A stretch of DNA of 64,000 bases, from positions 6,324,001 to 6,388,000 of the forward strand of contig NZ_CP042425.1 in the NCBI RefSeq assembly GCF_008254045.1, read 5' to 3'. The position numbers were made by a program, and so were the translations under genes. The number at the start of each line of letters is the position of its first letter. Positions within the stretch are counted from its first letter, which is position 1. A model generated the notes under the pieces. That model did no database searches, was not told the origin of the DNA, and saw nothing but the letters and a program-made list of their open reading frames with translations. Below are positions 26,573-36,103 of this stretch, in pieces. The stretch is from Limnoglobus roseus. Its GTDB lineage: Bacteria; Planctomycetota; Planctomycetia; Gemmatales; Gemmataceae.

Positions 26573-27775
26573 ATGGCCCGAACCAAGGCACTCCCCGTCG
26601 ATACCAAGGTCCTCCTCGACTACTTTCTTCGACTGCCGCGGCGTTTTCAAGTCGCCATCGTCGCCATCGCAGCCGTCGGCTGCCTGCTTTATTTCTCGGG
26701 CGTTTTTAACAAGGTCACGACTCCACCGACCTCTCCGGGCGACGGACAACTCGGAGAAATGGGGGAGCTAACCCCGGTCAACGCCGACGTACCGGCCGGC
26801 CAGCGGGAGTTGTTCTTCTGCTTTTGGAACGTGGAGAATCTCTTCGACGACAAGAACGACAACCGCCGGAGCGTGGACGAGGAATTCGACAACGCCTTCG
26901 CGGATAACACCGAGTTGCGCCAACTCAAACTCGACCACCTCGCCACGACGATCCTGAAGATGAACGACGGCAAGGGGCCGGATGTCCTCGCGTGTGTGGA
27001 ACTCGAAAGCGTGCGGGCGCTGGAACTGTTACAAGGGACGCTCAACGCCAAGATCACCGATCCGAAGATGAAGTACGTGTCCCTCGCCATGAAAAACCTC
27101 GACGCCGGCCGACACATCGCACCAGGCGTCCTCAGCCGGTACCCGCTCTCGCAACAGCGGACAAAGATGATCGGCTCGCGGCTCCGGATTCTCGAAACGC
27201 ACCTGTTCATCAACAATCAAGACTTGTGCATTGTGGCCTCGCACTGGACGTCGAAGCTCAAGCAAATGGGCGGCGGAAACGGCGAAGAGGGTCGCGAAAA
27301 GTACGCCCGCGGCATCTACGGGGTCTTCAAGCAGATGGTGGAGAAGAACCCCGACGCCGACTTTTTGCTGTGCGGCGACTTTAACGACACCCCGGACTCG
27401 GAGGAGGTGGCCGATGTCCTTCACGGCACGGACGACGTGAGAAAGGTCAAAGCCGAGACAACAAACCCGTACCTGCTCGACCTTTTAGCCGGGAAGTCGC
27501 CCGACAAGTTCGGCACAATCTTCTACGGCGGCAAACCACTAATCTACGACCACATCTGCGTCTCGCGGGGGATGCTCGACGAGGTCGGTTGGTCGTGCGA
27601 TCCGACCTCGGTGCAGACGTACACTGACGGTCTGAGGCGGACGGGGGCCACACGTCGCGAACCGTGGCGGTTCGGCAGCCCGGGGCAGAAACTCCGCGAT
27701 TCGGAACGCGGGTTCAGCGATCACTTCCCCGTCACGGTGAAGCTCACCGTTCGCACGCCGACCCCGAAGCAGTAA
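26573..27775 (+). CDS. endonuclease/exonuclease/phosphatase-fold protein, membrane anchored
   Basis: A predicted EEP-superfamily hydrolase (DNase I/Nocturnin-type fold) of 400 aa. A hydrophobic helix near residues 20-45 (FQVAIVAIAAVGCLLYFSGVF) suggests an anchor with the catalytic part outside. Catalytic blocks are visible: FWNVENLFDDKND (Asn), PDVLACVELESVRAL (the metal-binding Glu), IVASHWTSK, LLCGDFNDTPDS (Asp and Asn) and the C-terminal GFSDHFPVTVKL (Asp-His). The substrate could be extracellular nucleic acid or a phospho-ester. It diverges from pstB, with which it shares 196 bp of upstream DNA. Confidence 0.85.
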   Translation: MARTKALPVDTKVLLDYFLRLPRRFQVAIVAIAAVGCLLYFSGVFNKVTTPPTSPGDGQLGEMGELTPVNADVPAGQRELFFCFWNVENLFDDKNDNRRSVDEEFDNAFADNTELRQLKLDHLATTILKMNDGKGPDVLACVELESVRALELLQGTLNAKITDPKMKYVSLAMKNLDAGRHIAPGVLSRYPLSQQRTKMIGSRLRILETHLFINNQDLCIVASHWTSKLKQMGGGNGEEGREKYARGIYGVFKQMVEKNPDADFLLCGDFNDTPDSEEVADVLHGTDDVRKVKAETTNPYLLDLLAGKSPDKFGTIFYGGKPLIYDHICVSRGMLDEVGWSCDPTSVQTYTDGLRRTGATRREPWRFGSPGQKLRDSERGFSDHFPVTVKLTVRTPTPKQ

Positions 27776-27943
27776 CGCGGCCTCGCGGTTTCTACGATCC
27801 GTGCGATCGTTCCCTGGATGCGGACTGTTCGTGCGTGCGGTCCAACGATCTGCCCGAGAATGTGGGCGATTCTCTTGCTCGCGCTCGGCCGGACGGCTAA
27901 CCTCGATAAATTGGGATAGTTTCACCCTCGGGCCGAGGTTCGC

Positions 27944-28690
27944 ATGTCCCCGGGATCGCGCCGCAACATTCTGGTCACTCTCCTCGCGATGGGGTTCGGC
28001 GTCACCGCTGCTACTCCCGTGATAGCCCAAGCCCCCCGCGCGGGCGATCCGTTCAGCACCGTCGATCCCGCCACGGCGGCCGGCGATAAGCCCGGCAACT
28101 GGACCCTACACTTCCGATACGCCCCGCCACGGATCATCACCGTGGATGTGCCCGGCAAGGGGAAGGTCACGGCGTGGTACATGGTTTACCGGATCTTCAA
28201 CACCACCTCGACCCCGCAGGCAGTTACGTCGCTGAAGTTCGACTTGGTGACCAAAGACCTGAACACGACCCACCTCGATGAGCCGCAGCCGGCCGTCTTC
28301 AAGGCGATTGCCGCGAAGGAAGACCCCGAGAAGAACATGAACCTGCTGACGACCGTGCAGGTCACGCAAAACCCCATCCCCGTTACGAAGCCGGACTCCT
28401 TCCCCCGCTACGTCTCCGGCATCGCCATCTGGACGGATGTCGATTTGCGAGCAAACCGGACCAACAAGTTCAGCGTGTACGTCAGCGGTCTGTCGGATGG
28501 CCTCGTCGCGGAGAAGCAGGTGGATGCGTCGCAGCTTATCAAGGTGAAGACGCTACAACTCGATTTCCAGAAGCCCACCGACAACATTCGTCCTGGCGTG
28601 GACGACGTGAAGCGCGAGGATAACGGGGGACTCGGTGGCGAGCGTTGGATTTACCGGCCCGTCGATAAGAAACCGGCTCCGAAGGAGTGA
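27944..28690 (+). CDS. secreted protein of unknown function
   Basis: No known family was recognised. The 248-aa product has a signal peptide (RRNILVTLLAMGFGVTAATPVIAQA). A domain with alternating beta-type strands follows (NWTLHFRYAPPRIITVDVPGKGKVTAWYMVY), and the tail is short and charged (VDKKPAPKE). The phrase WYMVYRIFNTTSTPQAVTS and repeated Asn/Thr-rich strands suggest an immunoglobulin-like or beta-sandwich fold. It follows the EEP-like gene by 168 nt. Planctomycete exported proteins of this type are common and uncharacterised. Confidence 0.75.
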   Translation: MSPGSRRNILVTLLAMGFGVTAATPVIAQAPRAGDPFSTVDPATAAGDKPGNWTLHFRYAPPRIITVDVPGKGKVTAWYMVYRIFNTTSTPQAVTSLKFDLVTKDLNTTHLDEPQPAVFKAIAAKEDPEKNMNLLTTVQVTQNPIPVTKPDSFPRYVSGIAIWTDVDLRANRTNKFSVYVSGLSDGLVAEKQVDASQLIKVKTLQLDFQKPTDNIRPGVDDVKREDNGGLGGERWIYRPVDKKPAPKE

Positions 28691-28714
28691 GGCGGAACCC
28701 TCCCCCTCCCCTTC

Positions 28715-29725
28715 TTATGGCCGGGGAGCAGATCGGATCAAACCGACACCGACCGCGAGTACCACGAGCAATCCCAGCACCCATTCCGGGTTCGTCCGTA
28801 ACCAGCGCCCGACTTGTCGGGCGCTCGATCCCCAGATTTTCCTTGGCTTCGTGTTTTGAATCTCCTCACGCAGTCCGAGGTATCGGCCGTGCAAGTGGGC
28901 CGTCGTGAGTGCCCAATCGGCCGCCACTTCCTGACGTTGTTTGATGACGAGCGAGCGGAAAACCGCCAAGGACAAGGGTTGCCCGACGACCGTCAGAACC
29001 TGCTGACCGTGGTCGGCAAACCAATCCGCGTCGCCATCCGCTGCCAGTGTCCGGCGACACGCCCGGACCGATTCGACGTACCCGAACACCGCCCCCGGCG
29101 TGGATAACTCCTCCGACGGGGCCGCGAAGTACGGCTGGAGCTTTTCCCACGTCCGAATGACGCGGCGCATCTGGGCCAGTTTTCGATACCCCTTGCGGCG
29201 TTCTGCCGGTGAGTAGGTCGTTCCCGGCGGGACGACCTTTGCGGTCGGGACATCGACCGCGGAATCGGTCGGCGAGCGCTCCTTGCGTCGCTTCTTCTTG
29301 GGAACTTTGGGCACGCGCGGCCGGCGGCGCGGCTTCTCGGCCTTTGGCGCGTCTAGGATGCGGGGGACCGACACCACTTCCGCTTCGAGTACCACCGGCT
29401 GACGGGGCTTTCCTCCCAGCAAATCGGCGTCCAGAACGATCTCCGCGTCGCCGGCCAGCTTCGCGGACGTGGGGGCCGAGCGACTCGCCCGGTTCGCCTC
29501 TTCCGTCAGCGTGATGAGCGCCTGTGCGAGTCGGTTCATTCCTTCGGTGACGAGATCCGGGTGGACGAGTTGGTGCGGGCGGAGCTTCTCCATCTGCGCC
29601 AGGGCGCACTGTTCCACGTCCAGCGTTGCGAGCGGCCCCGCCGTCAGGCCCAGGATCGTGCGGTCGTCCGGCGGCCAAGGACCAGGGGGGAGCGTCAGCC
29701 AGGTTCGTAGCAGGTCGGTGTTCAT
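28715..29725 (-). CDS. membrane-anchored protein with planctomycete N-terminal motif, unknown function
   Basis: The 336-aa product (ATG at 29725) begins with LTLPPGPWPPDDRTILGLTAG. I recall this motif from planctomycete proteins with J-domain-like N-termini, but I cannot confirm that here. The middle is Lys/Arg/Pro-rich (PRRRPRVPKVPKKKRRKER, about residues 140-160). A helical segment with many Arg and Glu follows, and the C-terminal hydrophobic helix WVLGLLVVLAVGVGLIRS probably anchors the protein in the membrane. It converges with the preceding secreted-protein gene, stop to stop 24 bp apart. No catalytic motif is visible. Confidence 0.72.
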   Translation of the reverse strand: MNTDLLRTWLTLPPGPWPPDDRTILGLTAGPLATLDVEQCALAQMEKLRPHQLVHPDLVTEGMNRLAQALITLTEEANRASRSAPTSAKLAGDAEIVLDADLLGGKPRQPVVLEAEVVSVPRILDAPKAEKPRRRPRVPKVPKKKRRKERSPTDSAVDVPTAKVVPPGTTYSPAERRKGYRKLAQMRRVIRTWEKLQPYFAAPSEELSTPGAVFGYVESVRACRRTLAADGDADWFADHGQQVLTVVGQPLSLAVFRSLVIKQRQEVAADWALTTAHLHGRYLGLREEIQNTKPRKIWGSSARQVGRWLRTNPEWVLGLLVVLAVGVGLIRSAPRP

Positions 29726-29842
29726 AAGTTTTGTGGCGCTCGGCACGAGCGGAGAAATTGCCCTTGTGGGATTCGCCCGGAAAACGGTACAAGCTCGAAT
29801 CTCAACGAATCTCGGCGGTTGGTCGATGGAGCGACCGAATCT

Positions 29843-31876
29843 ATGCGTAGTTTCTGGCGATCGCTGAAATTCTCGTTGGTGTACCGGACCCGGCTCATCT
29901 TATCGGTCTTCTGCGCGCTGATGGTGGCCGTGTTCTGGGGGGCCAACATTTCCAGCGTCGGGGCCGTCCTGACCATCCTCGCCGACAACAAAACGCTCCA
30001 GCAATGGGTCGATGAGAAAATCGAGCACCTCGACGCCAATGCGAAGAAAAAAGAGAAGGAACGGATCATCATTCAGGAGCGCCTGACGGCCGTCGAGGAC
30101 GACCCGAACGCGGTCGACCGGGAGAACGTCAAGCGAGGGCTGAACAAGAAGCTCGCGGAGGTCTTGGGCGACCAGAAGGATATCAACCGGAAGCTCTACT
30201 GGACTCAACTCCTGAAGATGCAGGTGATCCGTTTCTTGCCGAATGACCAATTTCAGACGTTCGTCTGGATCATGGTGGCCGTCGTGATCGGCGTGGCCGT
30301 CAAGGGCGTCTTTGATTTCGGGCAAGAAGTCCTCGTCGGGGGCGTCATTAACCGCACCCTCTACGACATCCGCAACCGCATGTTTCGTTCCCTCGTTCAC
30401 CAGGATTTCAGGCAGATCGCCGAAGCCGGCACGCCCGAGATCATGTCGCGGCTGACGAACGACGTGGAGCAACTCGGTCAGGGGATTAAGACCCTGTACG
30501 GCCGTCTCGTGGTCGAGCCGTTGAAGGCCATCGCCTGCCTCATCGCCGCGTGCCTCATCTCTTGGCAGTTGACCGTGGTGTTCGTCGTCCTTGTGCCCGT
30601 GGCGCTGATCATGCTGACGAAGTTGAGCCGGATGATGCGGCGAGCGGCGAAGAAGTTGCTCGAACAAATGTCGGACCTGTACCAGATCATTCGCGAGTCG
30701 TTCGACGGCATCCGCGTCGTGAAGGCGTTCACGATGGAACCCTACGAGCGCCGCCGGTTCCGCCGCGCCGCGGACCAGTACGCCCGCCGCGCGCAACAAG
30801 TCTCGAACATCGACGCCTTCTCCGGCCCCATGATCGAGTGGCTCGGCATCGTGGCCCTCGGCCTCGCGCTGACGGCCGGGGCGTACCTCGTCATCACCCA
30901 AGAGAGGCGAATCGCGGGCTTGAACATGCGGGGCGACGACCCGCTCGGGTTCACGGAATTACTGACGCTCTACACACTGCTGATCGCCGTGGCCGACCCG
31001 GTGCGGAAGTTGTCCAGCGTGTACACCAAGATTCAAGCCGGGGCCGCCGCCGCGGACCGCATCTTCGTGCTGGCCGACAAGATGCCGACGATCACCACGA
31101 ACTCGGACAGCCCCGTCCTCCCACGGCACGCCAAAACCATCGAGTTCCGCAACATCACCTTCGCCTACACCCACGGGACCGAAACGCCGACGTTGAACGG
31201 TGTCAATCTCACGGTGAAGGCGGGCGAAACCATCGCCATCGTCGGGCCGAACGGCTGCGGGAAGTCCACCCTGCTCGGGTTCCTGCCGCGCTTCTACGAC
31301 CCGGACATCGGCACGGTCCTGATCGACGGCGTGAACAGCCGGACGGTGAACCTCCGCAGCCTCCGCAAGCAGGTCGGCCTCGTCACGCAGAACACGGTGC
31401 TGTTCGAAGACACGATCTTCAACAACATTGCCTACGGAAAGATCGGAGCGACCAAAGAAGAGGTCGAAGCCGCCGCCAAGAAGGCGTTCGCGGAAGAATT
31501 TATCGAAGTCTTGCCGGGCGGGTACAACACGGTGATCGGCAAGACCTGGAAGCCGTCCGGCGGCCAGGAGCAGCGCCTCGCCCTCGCGCGGGCCATCCTC
31601 CGCAACCCGAGCATTCTGATTCTCGACGAGTTCACTAGCCAGATCGACCCGGAGAGCGAGGCCAAGATTCACCTCGCGATCCGCGAGTTCGTGAAGGGCC
31701 GCACGACGTTCCTCATCACGCACCGCATGTCGAATGTGGAATTCGCCGACCGGATCGTCGTGATGGACGCCGGCCGCATCGTCGCCGTCGGGTCGCACGC
31801 CTCGCTGACCGCGAGCTGTCCCCTCTACCAACGGCTCTACGACGCGCAGACGCCGCTCCGTTCCGAGGCGGCTTGA
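29843..31876 (+). CDS. ABC exporter, MsbA-like fused permease and ATPase
   Basis: This is a half-transporter of the lipid/drug exporter type (677 aa from the ATG at 29843; a TTG at 29819 is also in frame). A first helix (about residues 15-40) is followed by an unusual charged, coiled-coil-like segment of about 95 residues before the second helix (FVWIMVAVVIGVAVKGVF). The rest of the membrane domain ends near residue 405, and the ATPase domain follows: GPNGCGKST, QNTVLFEDTIFNNIAYG, SGGQEQRLALARA, ILILDEFTSQIDPES, ITHRMS. Likely substrates are lipids or lipid-linked glycans. A glycosyltransferase gene follows after 38 nt. Confidence 0.92.
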   Translation: MRSFWRSLKFSLVYRTRLILSVFCALMVAVFWGANISSVGAVLTILADNKTLQQWVDEKIEHLDANAKKKEKERIIIQERLTAVEDDPNAVDRENVKRGLNKKLAEVLGDQKDINRKLYWTQLLKMQVIRFLPNDQFQTFVWIMVAVVIGVAVKGVFDFGQEVLVGGVINRTLYDIRNRMFRSLVHQDFRQIAEAGTPEIMSRLTNDVEQLGQGIKTLYGRLVVEPLKAIACLIAACLISWQLTVVFVVLVPVALIMLTKLSRMMRRAAKKLLEQMSDLYQIIRESFDGIRVVKAFTMEPYERRRFRRAADQYARRAQQVSNIDAFSGPMIEWLGIVALGLALTAGAYLVITQERRIAGLNMRGDDPLGFTELLTLYTLLIAVADPVRKLSSVYTKIQAGAAAADRIFVLADKMPTITTNSDSPVLPRHAKTIEFRNITFAYTHGTETPTLNGVNLTVKAGETIAIVGPNGCGKSTLLGFLPRFYDPDIGTVLIDGVNSRTVNLRSLRKQVGLVTQNTVLFEDTIFNNIAYGKIGATKEEVEAAAKKAFAEEFIEVLPGGYNTVIGKTWKPSGGQEQRLALARAILRNPSILILDEFTSQIDPESEAKIHLAIREFVKGRTTFLITHRMSNVEFADRIVVMDAGRIVAVGSHASLTASCPLYQRLYDAQTPLRSEAA

Positions 31877-31914
31877 ACTACTCGCGCCGCACCGCGCTGA
31901 TACTCTGAAGGGGA

Positions 31915-32772
31915 ATGACTCCCTCCGACGCGGCCCCGATGACAAGCAGTCCACCCGATCCCGTAACCTTGATCCTGCCGGTGCGGAACGCCGCCGCTCA
32001 GTTGGCCGCCGTGCTGAACGAGTGGTCGCGGTTCCTTCAAACCGAACTCGGCCGCGGGTACGACATCATCCTCGTGGACGACGGCAGCACCGACAAAACG
32101 CCGGAATTGCTGGACAACTTTCGCTCAACAATTCCCCACCTGCGATTGCTCAAGCACCCACAATCGCTCGGCTTCGGGGCCAGTCTGCGGACCGCGTTGG
32201 CGGAACCCACGCACCCCATCGTCTGCTACTCATCGCTCGACTATCCTTACACGCCGGCCGACCTGTTGAAGTTGTTGGGGCAATTGGGGAAGGTCGCCCC
32301 GGTCTTCGACGTTCCGCACGCGATCGAGGCCGTCAGTGGTTGCCGCACCGGCCGGCCGGTGCCGCCGTTCTGGAAGATCGTCGGCGGATTGTACCGCATC
32401 TTCGCCCGGATCGCCCTCGGCATTTCGCCGCCGCGGCTGCCGGGCTGGCTCGGCTTCCGCGATCACTTCCGGTCGTGGTGGCTGTGGCTGGCGATGGGCG
32501 TGCCGTTGGCGGACGTGAACTCGGCGTTCAAGGTCTTTCGCCGGTCGCTGTTCGACCGCTTCCCGATCCAATCCGACAGCGACTTCGTGCACGCCGAGAT
32601 TTTCGCGAAGCTCACGTTCCTCTCCGTGCTGGTCGCGGAAGAACCGCTCTCGCCGAAGTCGGAGGCCACGCCCAAAACGTGGTGGTCCGACTTCTGGGCC
32701 GTCTTGAAGGACGCGAAGTTCCACACCCCGCTCCCCGACCTCACCCAGCCGACGGTGTCGCCGACACCGTGA
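31915..32772 (+). CDS. glycosyltransferase family 2
   Basis: A GT-A type glycosyltransferase of 285 aa. It opens with VTLILPVRNAAAQLAAVL, and the nucleotide-binding VDDGSTDKTPELL follows (about residue 60). A second acidic site lies in CYSSLDYPYTPAD, in place of a plain DxD. C-terminal helices contain a Trp-rich patch (FRSWWLWLAMGVPLADVNSAFKVFRRSLFDRFP) of the dolichol-phosphate-mannose synthase type, without the membrane tail. Only 4 nt separate it from the DHPS-like gene, so it may be part of the cofactor operon (H4MPT carries sugar units) or serve the exporter upstream. The donor is unknown. Confidence 0.88.
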   Translation: MTPSDAAPMTSSPPDPVTLILPVRNAAAQLAAVLNEWSRFLQTELGRGYDIILVDDGSTDKTPELLDNFRSTIPHLRLLKHPQSLGFGASLRTALAEPTHPIVCYSSLDYPYTPADLLKLLGQLGKVAPVFDVPHAIEAVSGCRTGRPVPPFWKIVGGLYRIFARIALGISPPRLPGWLGFRDHFRSWWLWLAMGVPLADVNSAFKVFRRSLFDRFPIQSDSDFVHAEIFAKLTFLSVLVAEEPLSPKSEATPKTWWSDFWAVLKDAKFHTPLPDLTQPTVSPTP

Positions 32773-32776
32773 CGCC

Positions 32777-34177
32777 ATGGACGCTCCCCGCCGCGAGCGC
32801 ATACTCTTCGTCACCGGCAAGCTGGCCGAGGCATCATTGCGGCGCGTCCTCGCGGAGTTACGGCCGAAGGTGTCCTTCGACGCGGAGGTGGCCGTCCTGC
32901 CGATCACGGTGGCGGCGCTGATGACGACAAAGTGGGTTGCCGGCCACCTGAGCGTTCCGGAATCCGTCGATCGAATCCTGTTGCCCGGACTCTGCCGGGG
33001 CGAGGCGGAACTGGTGGCGACCGCCGCACAACGGCCGACGGCGTTCGGCCCGAAAGACCTTCGCGATTTGCCCGAACACTTCGGTCACCGTTCCGGCCCG
33101 CCGGCGGGGTACGGCAAGCACGACATCGAGATTCTGGCCGAGATCAACCACGCGCCGCAGTTGTCGCTCGATCAGATTCTCGCAGTGGCCCGTCGCTACC
33201 GCGAGAGCGGGGCCGACGTGATCGACCTCGGCTGTGATCCGGGCACGACTTGGGCCGGCGTCGGAAGCGCGACCGCGGCACTGCGAGCGGAAGGCTTCCG
33301 CGTCTCCGTTGACTCCTTCGACTCGGCGGAAGTCGAGGCGGCACTCGCCGTCGGGGCGGAACTGGTGTTAAGCGTCAACTCAACGAACGTGGCGGACGCC
33401 CGGAGGTGGCACGCACAGTTTCCGGCCGTGGAAGTGGTGGCGATTCCTGACTCGCCGAGCGACCTGGACAGCCTGCACCGCACGGTCGAGCACCTGCAAA
33501 CGTGGGGCGTGAAGCACAGGCTCGATCCCATCCTCGAGCCGATCGGCTTCGGCTTCGCCACCTCGCTCGGCCGCTACATCGAAACGCGGCGGCGATACCC
33601 GGACGCCGAGATCATGATGGGTGTCGGGAACCTCACCGAACTGACCGATGTCGATTCGGCCGGCGTGAACGTGTTACTCGCGGGCTTCTGCCAGGAACTC
33701 GGCATCCGAAGCGTCCTCGCAACGGAGGTCATCAACTGGTGCCGCAGTGCGGTGAAGGAATTCGCACTCGCCCGCCGACTGGTCTTCCACGCGGTGAAGG
33801 AGAAAGTGCTACCGAAGCGACTGGAACCGAACCTCGTTTTGCTTCGCGACCCCCGGCTCGCGACGCACGGCGAGGAAATGCTCCGCGAGTTGGCGGAGCG
33901 AATCACCGACCGCAACTACCGCATCTTCGCGGAACGCGGCGAGTTGCACGTCATGAACGGCACGACGTACCTCCGAGGCACCGACCCGTTCCAAATCTTC
34001 GCAGAGTTGCTGAAACAGGACGCGCGGATCGACCCGTCGCACGCCTTCTACCTCGGCTACGAGTTCGCGAAAGCCGTCACCGCCCTGACCCTCGGCAAGA
34101 ACTACGAGCAGGACCGGGCACTGACGTGGGGCTTTCTCACCGTGCCGGAAATCAGCCACCGGAACGCGGGGCTATAA
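32777..34177 (+). CDS. dihydropteroate-synthase-like protein with DUF6513 N-terminal domain
   Basis: The 466-aa protein has an N-terminal domain (ILFVTGKLAEASLRRVLAEL, about 130 aa) of the type named DUF6513. A TIM-barrel domain resembling dihydropteroate synthase follows, with the pterin-binding flavour NHAPQLSLDQILAVARRYRESGADVIDLG, CDPGTTWAGV and FGVAT-type strands. Such proteins are found with H4MPT genes in planctomycetes and methylotrophs and are thought to take part in cofactor synthesis in place of ordinary FolP. Its gene is 4 nt after the glycosyltransferase and 7 nt before pabB. The exact reaction is not established. Confidence 0.85.
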   Translation: MDAPRRERILFVTGKLAEASLRRVLAELRPKVSFDAEVAVLPITVAALMTTKWVAGHLSVPESVDRILLPGLCRGEAELVATAAQRPTAFGPKDLRDLPEHFGHRSGPPAGYGKHDIEILAEINHAPQLSLDQILAVARRYRESGADVIDLGCDPGTTWAGVGSATAALRAEGFRVSVDSFDSAEVEAALAVGAELVLSVNSTNVADARRWHAQFPAVEVVAIPDSPSDLDSLHRTVEHLQTWGVKHRLDPILEPIGFGFATSLGRYIETRRRYPDAEIMMGVGNLTELTDVDSAGVNVLLAGFCQELGIRSVLATEVINWCRSAVKEFALARRLVFHAVKEKVLPKRLEPNLVLLRDPRLATHGEEMLRELAERITDRNYRIFAERGELHVMNGTTYLRGTDPFQIFAELLKQDARIDPSHAFYLGYEFAKAVTALTLGKNYEQDRALTWGFLTVPEISHRNAGL

Positions 34178-34184
34178 TACGCGC

Positions 34185-35531
34185 ATGTCGTCGCTGCTCC
34201 CGGTGGTCGAAGAGTTAGTCCCCTGCCCCGACCCGTGGGACACGGCCCGACGGCTCGCCCACCTTCCGCACCTACTCTTCCTCGACTCGGCCGACCGCCA
34301 CCCCGAACGCGGCCGGTACTCGTACGTCATGGCCGATCCGGTCGATTGGCTCACCGACCCGCGGACGATCTTCGATGAACTTCGCTTCGAGCCGACGGCC
34401 TCCGATCCGGACCTGCCGCCGTTCCAGGGTGGGTACGCCGGCCTGTTCGGGTATGACCTGGCTCACCAGTTGGAACGATTGCCCCGCGCTGCGGCCGACG
34501 AGTTCCGGATTCCGCCAGTGCGTGTGGGCCGCTACGACTGGGTCATCGCGTTCGACCATTTGCACCACCGGGCGTGGCTTATCGCACACGGGTCGGCCCG
34601 AGAAAAGGTCGCCGACATTCGCCGACACCTGCGACGCGATTCGTTTCCCGAGTGGGTACAACCGCACGCAGCAGTCGTCTCTCCGGTCATGCAGTACCCC
34701 TCGGCCGCGGGGCCGTGGATCACGTCCAACTTTTCCCGAGACGGCTACATTGCCGCTGTCCAGCGGGCGATCGAGTACGTCCGAGCGGGGGACATCTTCC
34801 AGGTGAACCTCTCGCAGCGGTTGCTCGCACCACTGTTGGGACACCCGCTGAACATTTACGGCGACCTCCGCAGCCGCTGCCCCGGTTCCTTCGCTTGCTA
34901 CTTCGATCTCGGCGAGTTCCAGATCGCGAGCGCGTCGCCGGAAGAATTCCTGAACGTGAACGACGGCCAGGTCGTCACGCGGCCGATCAAGGGCACCCGC
35001 CCCCGCGGGCGAACGCCGATGGAAGACGCGGCCCGGTTGGAAGACTTGGTCAGCTCCCCCAAGGACCGGGCCGAGAACGTGATGATCGTGGACCTCCTCC
35101 GCAACGACCTCGGCCGCGTCTGCGAGTACGGCACGGTTCGCGTATCGAAAGTGTGCGAGGTGGAGAGCTACAACTACGTCCACCACCTCGTGTCGGAGGT
35201 TCGCGGCCGACTGCGATCCGGGCTGACGGCCGTGGACTTGCTGCGGGCGTCGTTCCCCGGCGGGTCCGTCACCGGCGCGCCGAAGGTGCGGGCGATGGAA
35301 ATCATCGCGGAACTCGAACCGACCGCACGCGGCCCGTACTGCGGCAGCGTCGGCTACCTCGGCTTCAACGGCACGATGGGCACGAACATCTTGATCCGCA
35401 CGTTCACCGCCGGCGGCGGGTGGTTGCAGTTCCCGGTCGGCGGCGGTATCGTGGCCGATTCGGACCCGATTCGCGAGTATGAAGAGACACTGCACAAGGC
35501 GGCCGGTTTACTGCGAGCACTCACCCCATGA
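34185..35531 (+). CDS. pabB: aminodeoxychorismate synthase component I
   Basis: PabB turns chorismate and ammonia (from PabA) into 4-amino-4-deoxychorismate, the precursor of 4-aminobenzoate. The 448-aa protein has the chorismate-binding fold with PIKGTRPRGRTPMEDAARLEDL, where Lys269 marks PabB (TrpE normally has Ala there). Other typical blocks are NVMIVDLLRNDLGRV, SYNYVHHLVSEVRG, FPGGSVTGAPK and RGPYCGSVGYLGFNG. Its TGA overlaps the ATG of the next gene (ATGA). No pabA or pabC is in the window. In this setting the 4-aminobenzoate may feed H4MPT as well as folate. Confidence 0.93.
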   Translation: MSSLLPVVEELVPCPDPWDTARRLAHLPHLLFLDSADRHPERGRYSYVMADPVDWLTDPRTIFDELRFEPTASDPDLPPFQGGYAGLFGYDLAHQLERLPRAAADEFRIPPVRVGRYDWVIAFDHLHHRAWLIAHGSAREKVADIRRHLRRDSFPEWVQPHAAVVSPVMQYPSAAGPWITSNFSRDGYIAAVQRAIEYVRAGDIFQVNLSQRLLAPLLGHPLNIYGDLRSRCPGSFACYFDLGEFQIASASPEEFLNVNDGQVVTRPIKGTRPRGRTPMEDAARLEDLVSSPKDRAENVMIVDLLRNDLGRVCEYGTVRVSKVCEVESYNYVHHLVSEVRGRLRSGLTAVDLLRASFPGGSVTGAPKVRAMEIIAELEPTARGPYCGSVGYLGFNGTMGTNILIRTFTAGGGWLQFPVGGGIVADSDPIREYEETLHKAAGLLRALTP

Positions 35532-36103
35532 TCCTCGAAGGGTTGATCACGACGACCGCCGAAGACGGCTCGCCGCACCTCGCCCCGATGGGTCCGAGCG
35601 TGACTGCCGATATGGGGTCGTTCGTGCTGCGGCCCTTCCCCACGTCCACGACCTACCACAACCTCCGCCGGCACGGCGAGGGGGTACTGCACGTGACCGA
35701 CGACGTGTTAATACTCGCACGCGCGGCCGTGGGAAAGGTGTCACACTTCCCCGCATGCCACCCGGCACAGAGGGTGCGAGGGTTTGTTCTGGACGACGCC
35801 TGCCGGTCTTTCGAGTTCCGCGTGGCGTCGATCGACGACTCGCAGCCGCGGGTCCGAATCGAGGCGGTTGTAGTCGCGGCCGCGACTCGGCGAGATTTCT
35901 TCGGGTTCAATCGCGCCAAGCATGCAGTTCTGGAAGCGGCAATCCTGGCGACGCGGTTCTCGCTGTTACCCGCGGCTGAAGTGGCGGCCGAGTTTCGGAG
36001 ACTCCGCGTGATCGTGGACAAGACGGCCGGAGAACAGGAGTTCGCCGCCATGACGTTCCTGGAACAAGAGTGGGCCGAGTTTCGTACGAGGGCAGAGCGA
36101 TGA
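35528..36103 (+). CDS. DUF447-family protein, H4MPT-cluster type
   Basis: The 191-aa product begins MILEGLITTTAEDGSPHLAPMGP and contains STTYHNLRRHGEGVLHVTDDVL and FFGFNRAKHAVLEAAILATR. These match the DUF447 family, which has a flavin-reductase-like split barrel and is found in methanogens and in bacteria that make H4MPT. Function is unproven; a redox or flavin-related step in cofactor synthesis is plausible. Its ATG overlaps the pabB stop, and its TGA overlaps the ATG of the beta-RFAP synthase gene, both as ATGA. Such tight coupling on both sides supports a joint role. Confidence 0.85.
   Translation: MILEGLITTTAEDGSPHLAPMGPSVTADMGSFVLRPFPTSTTYHNLRRHGEGVLHVTDDVLILARAAVGKVSHFPACHPAQRVRGFVLDDACRSFEFRVASIDDSQPRVRIEAVVVAAATRRDFFGFNRAKHAVLEAAILATRFSLLPAAEVAAEFRRLRVIVDKTAGEQEFAAMTFLEQEWAEFRTRAER

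Noticed and set aside
34172..34177. TATAAT right before pabB as a -10 box
   Set aside because: It overlaps the stop of the previous gene and no TTGACA-like hexamer sits 16-18 bp upstream; the genes are closely packed and likely one transcript.
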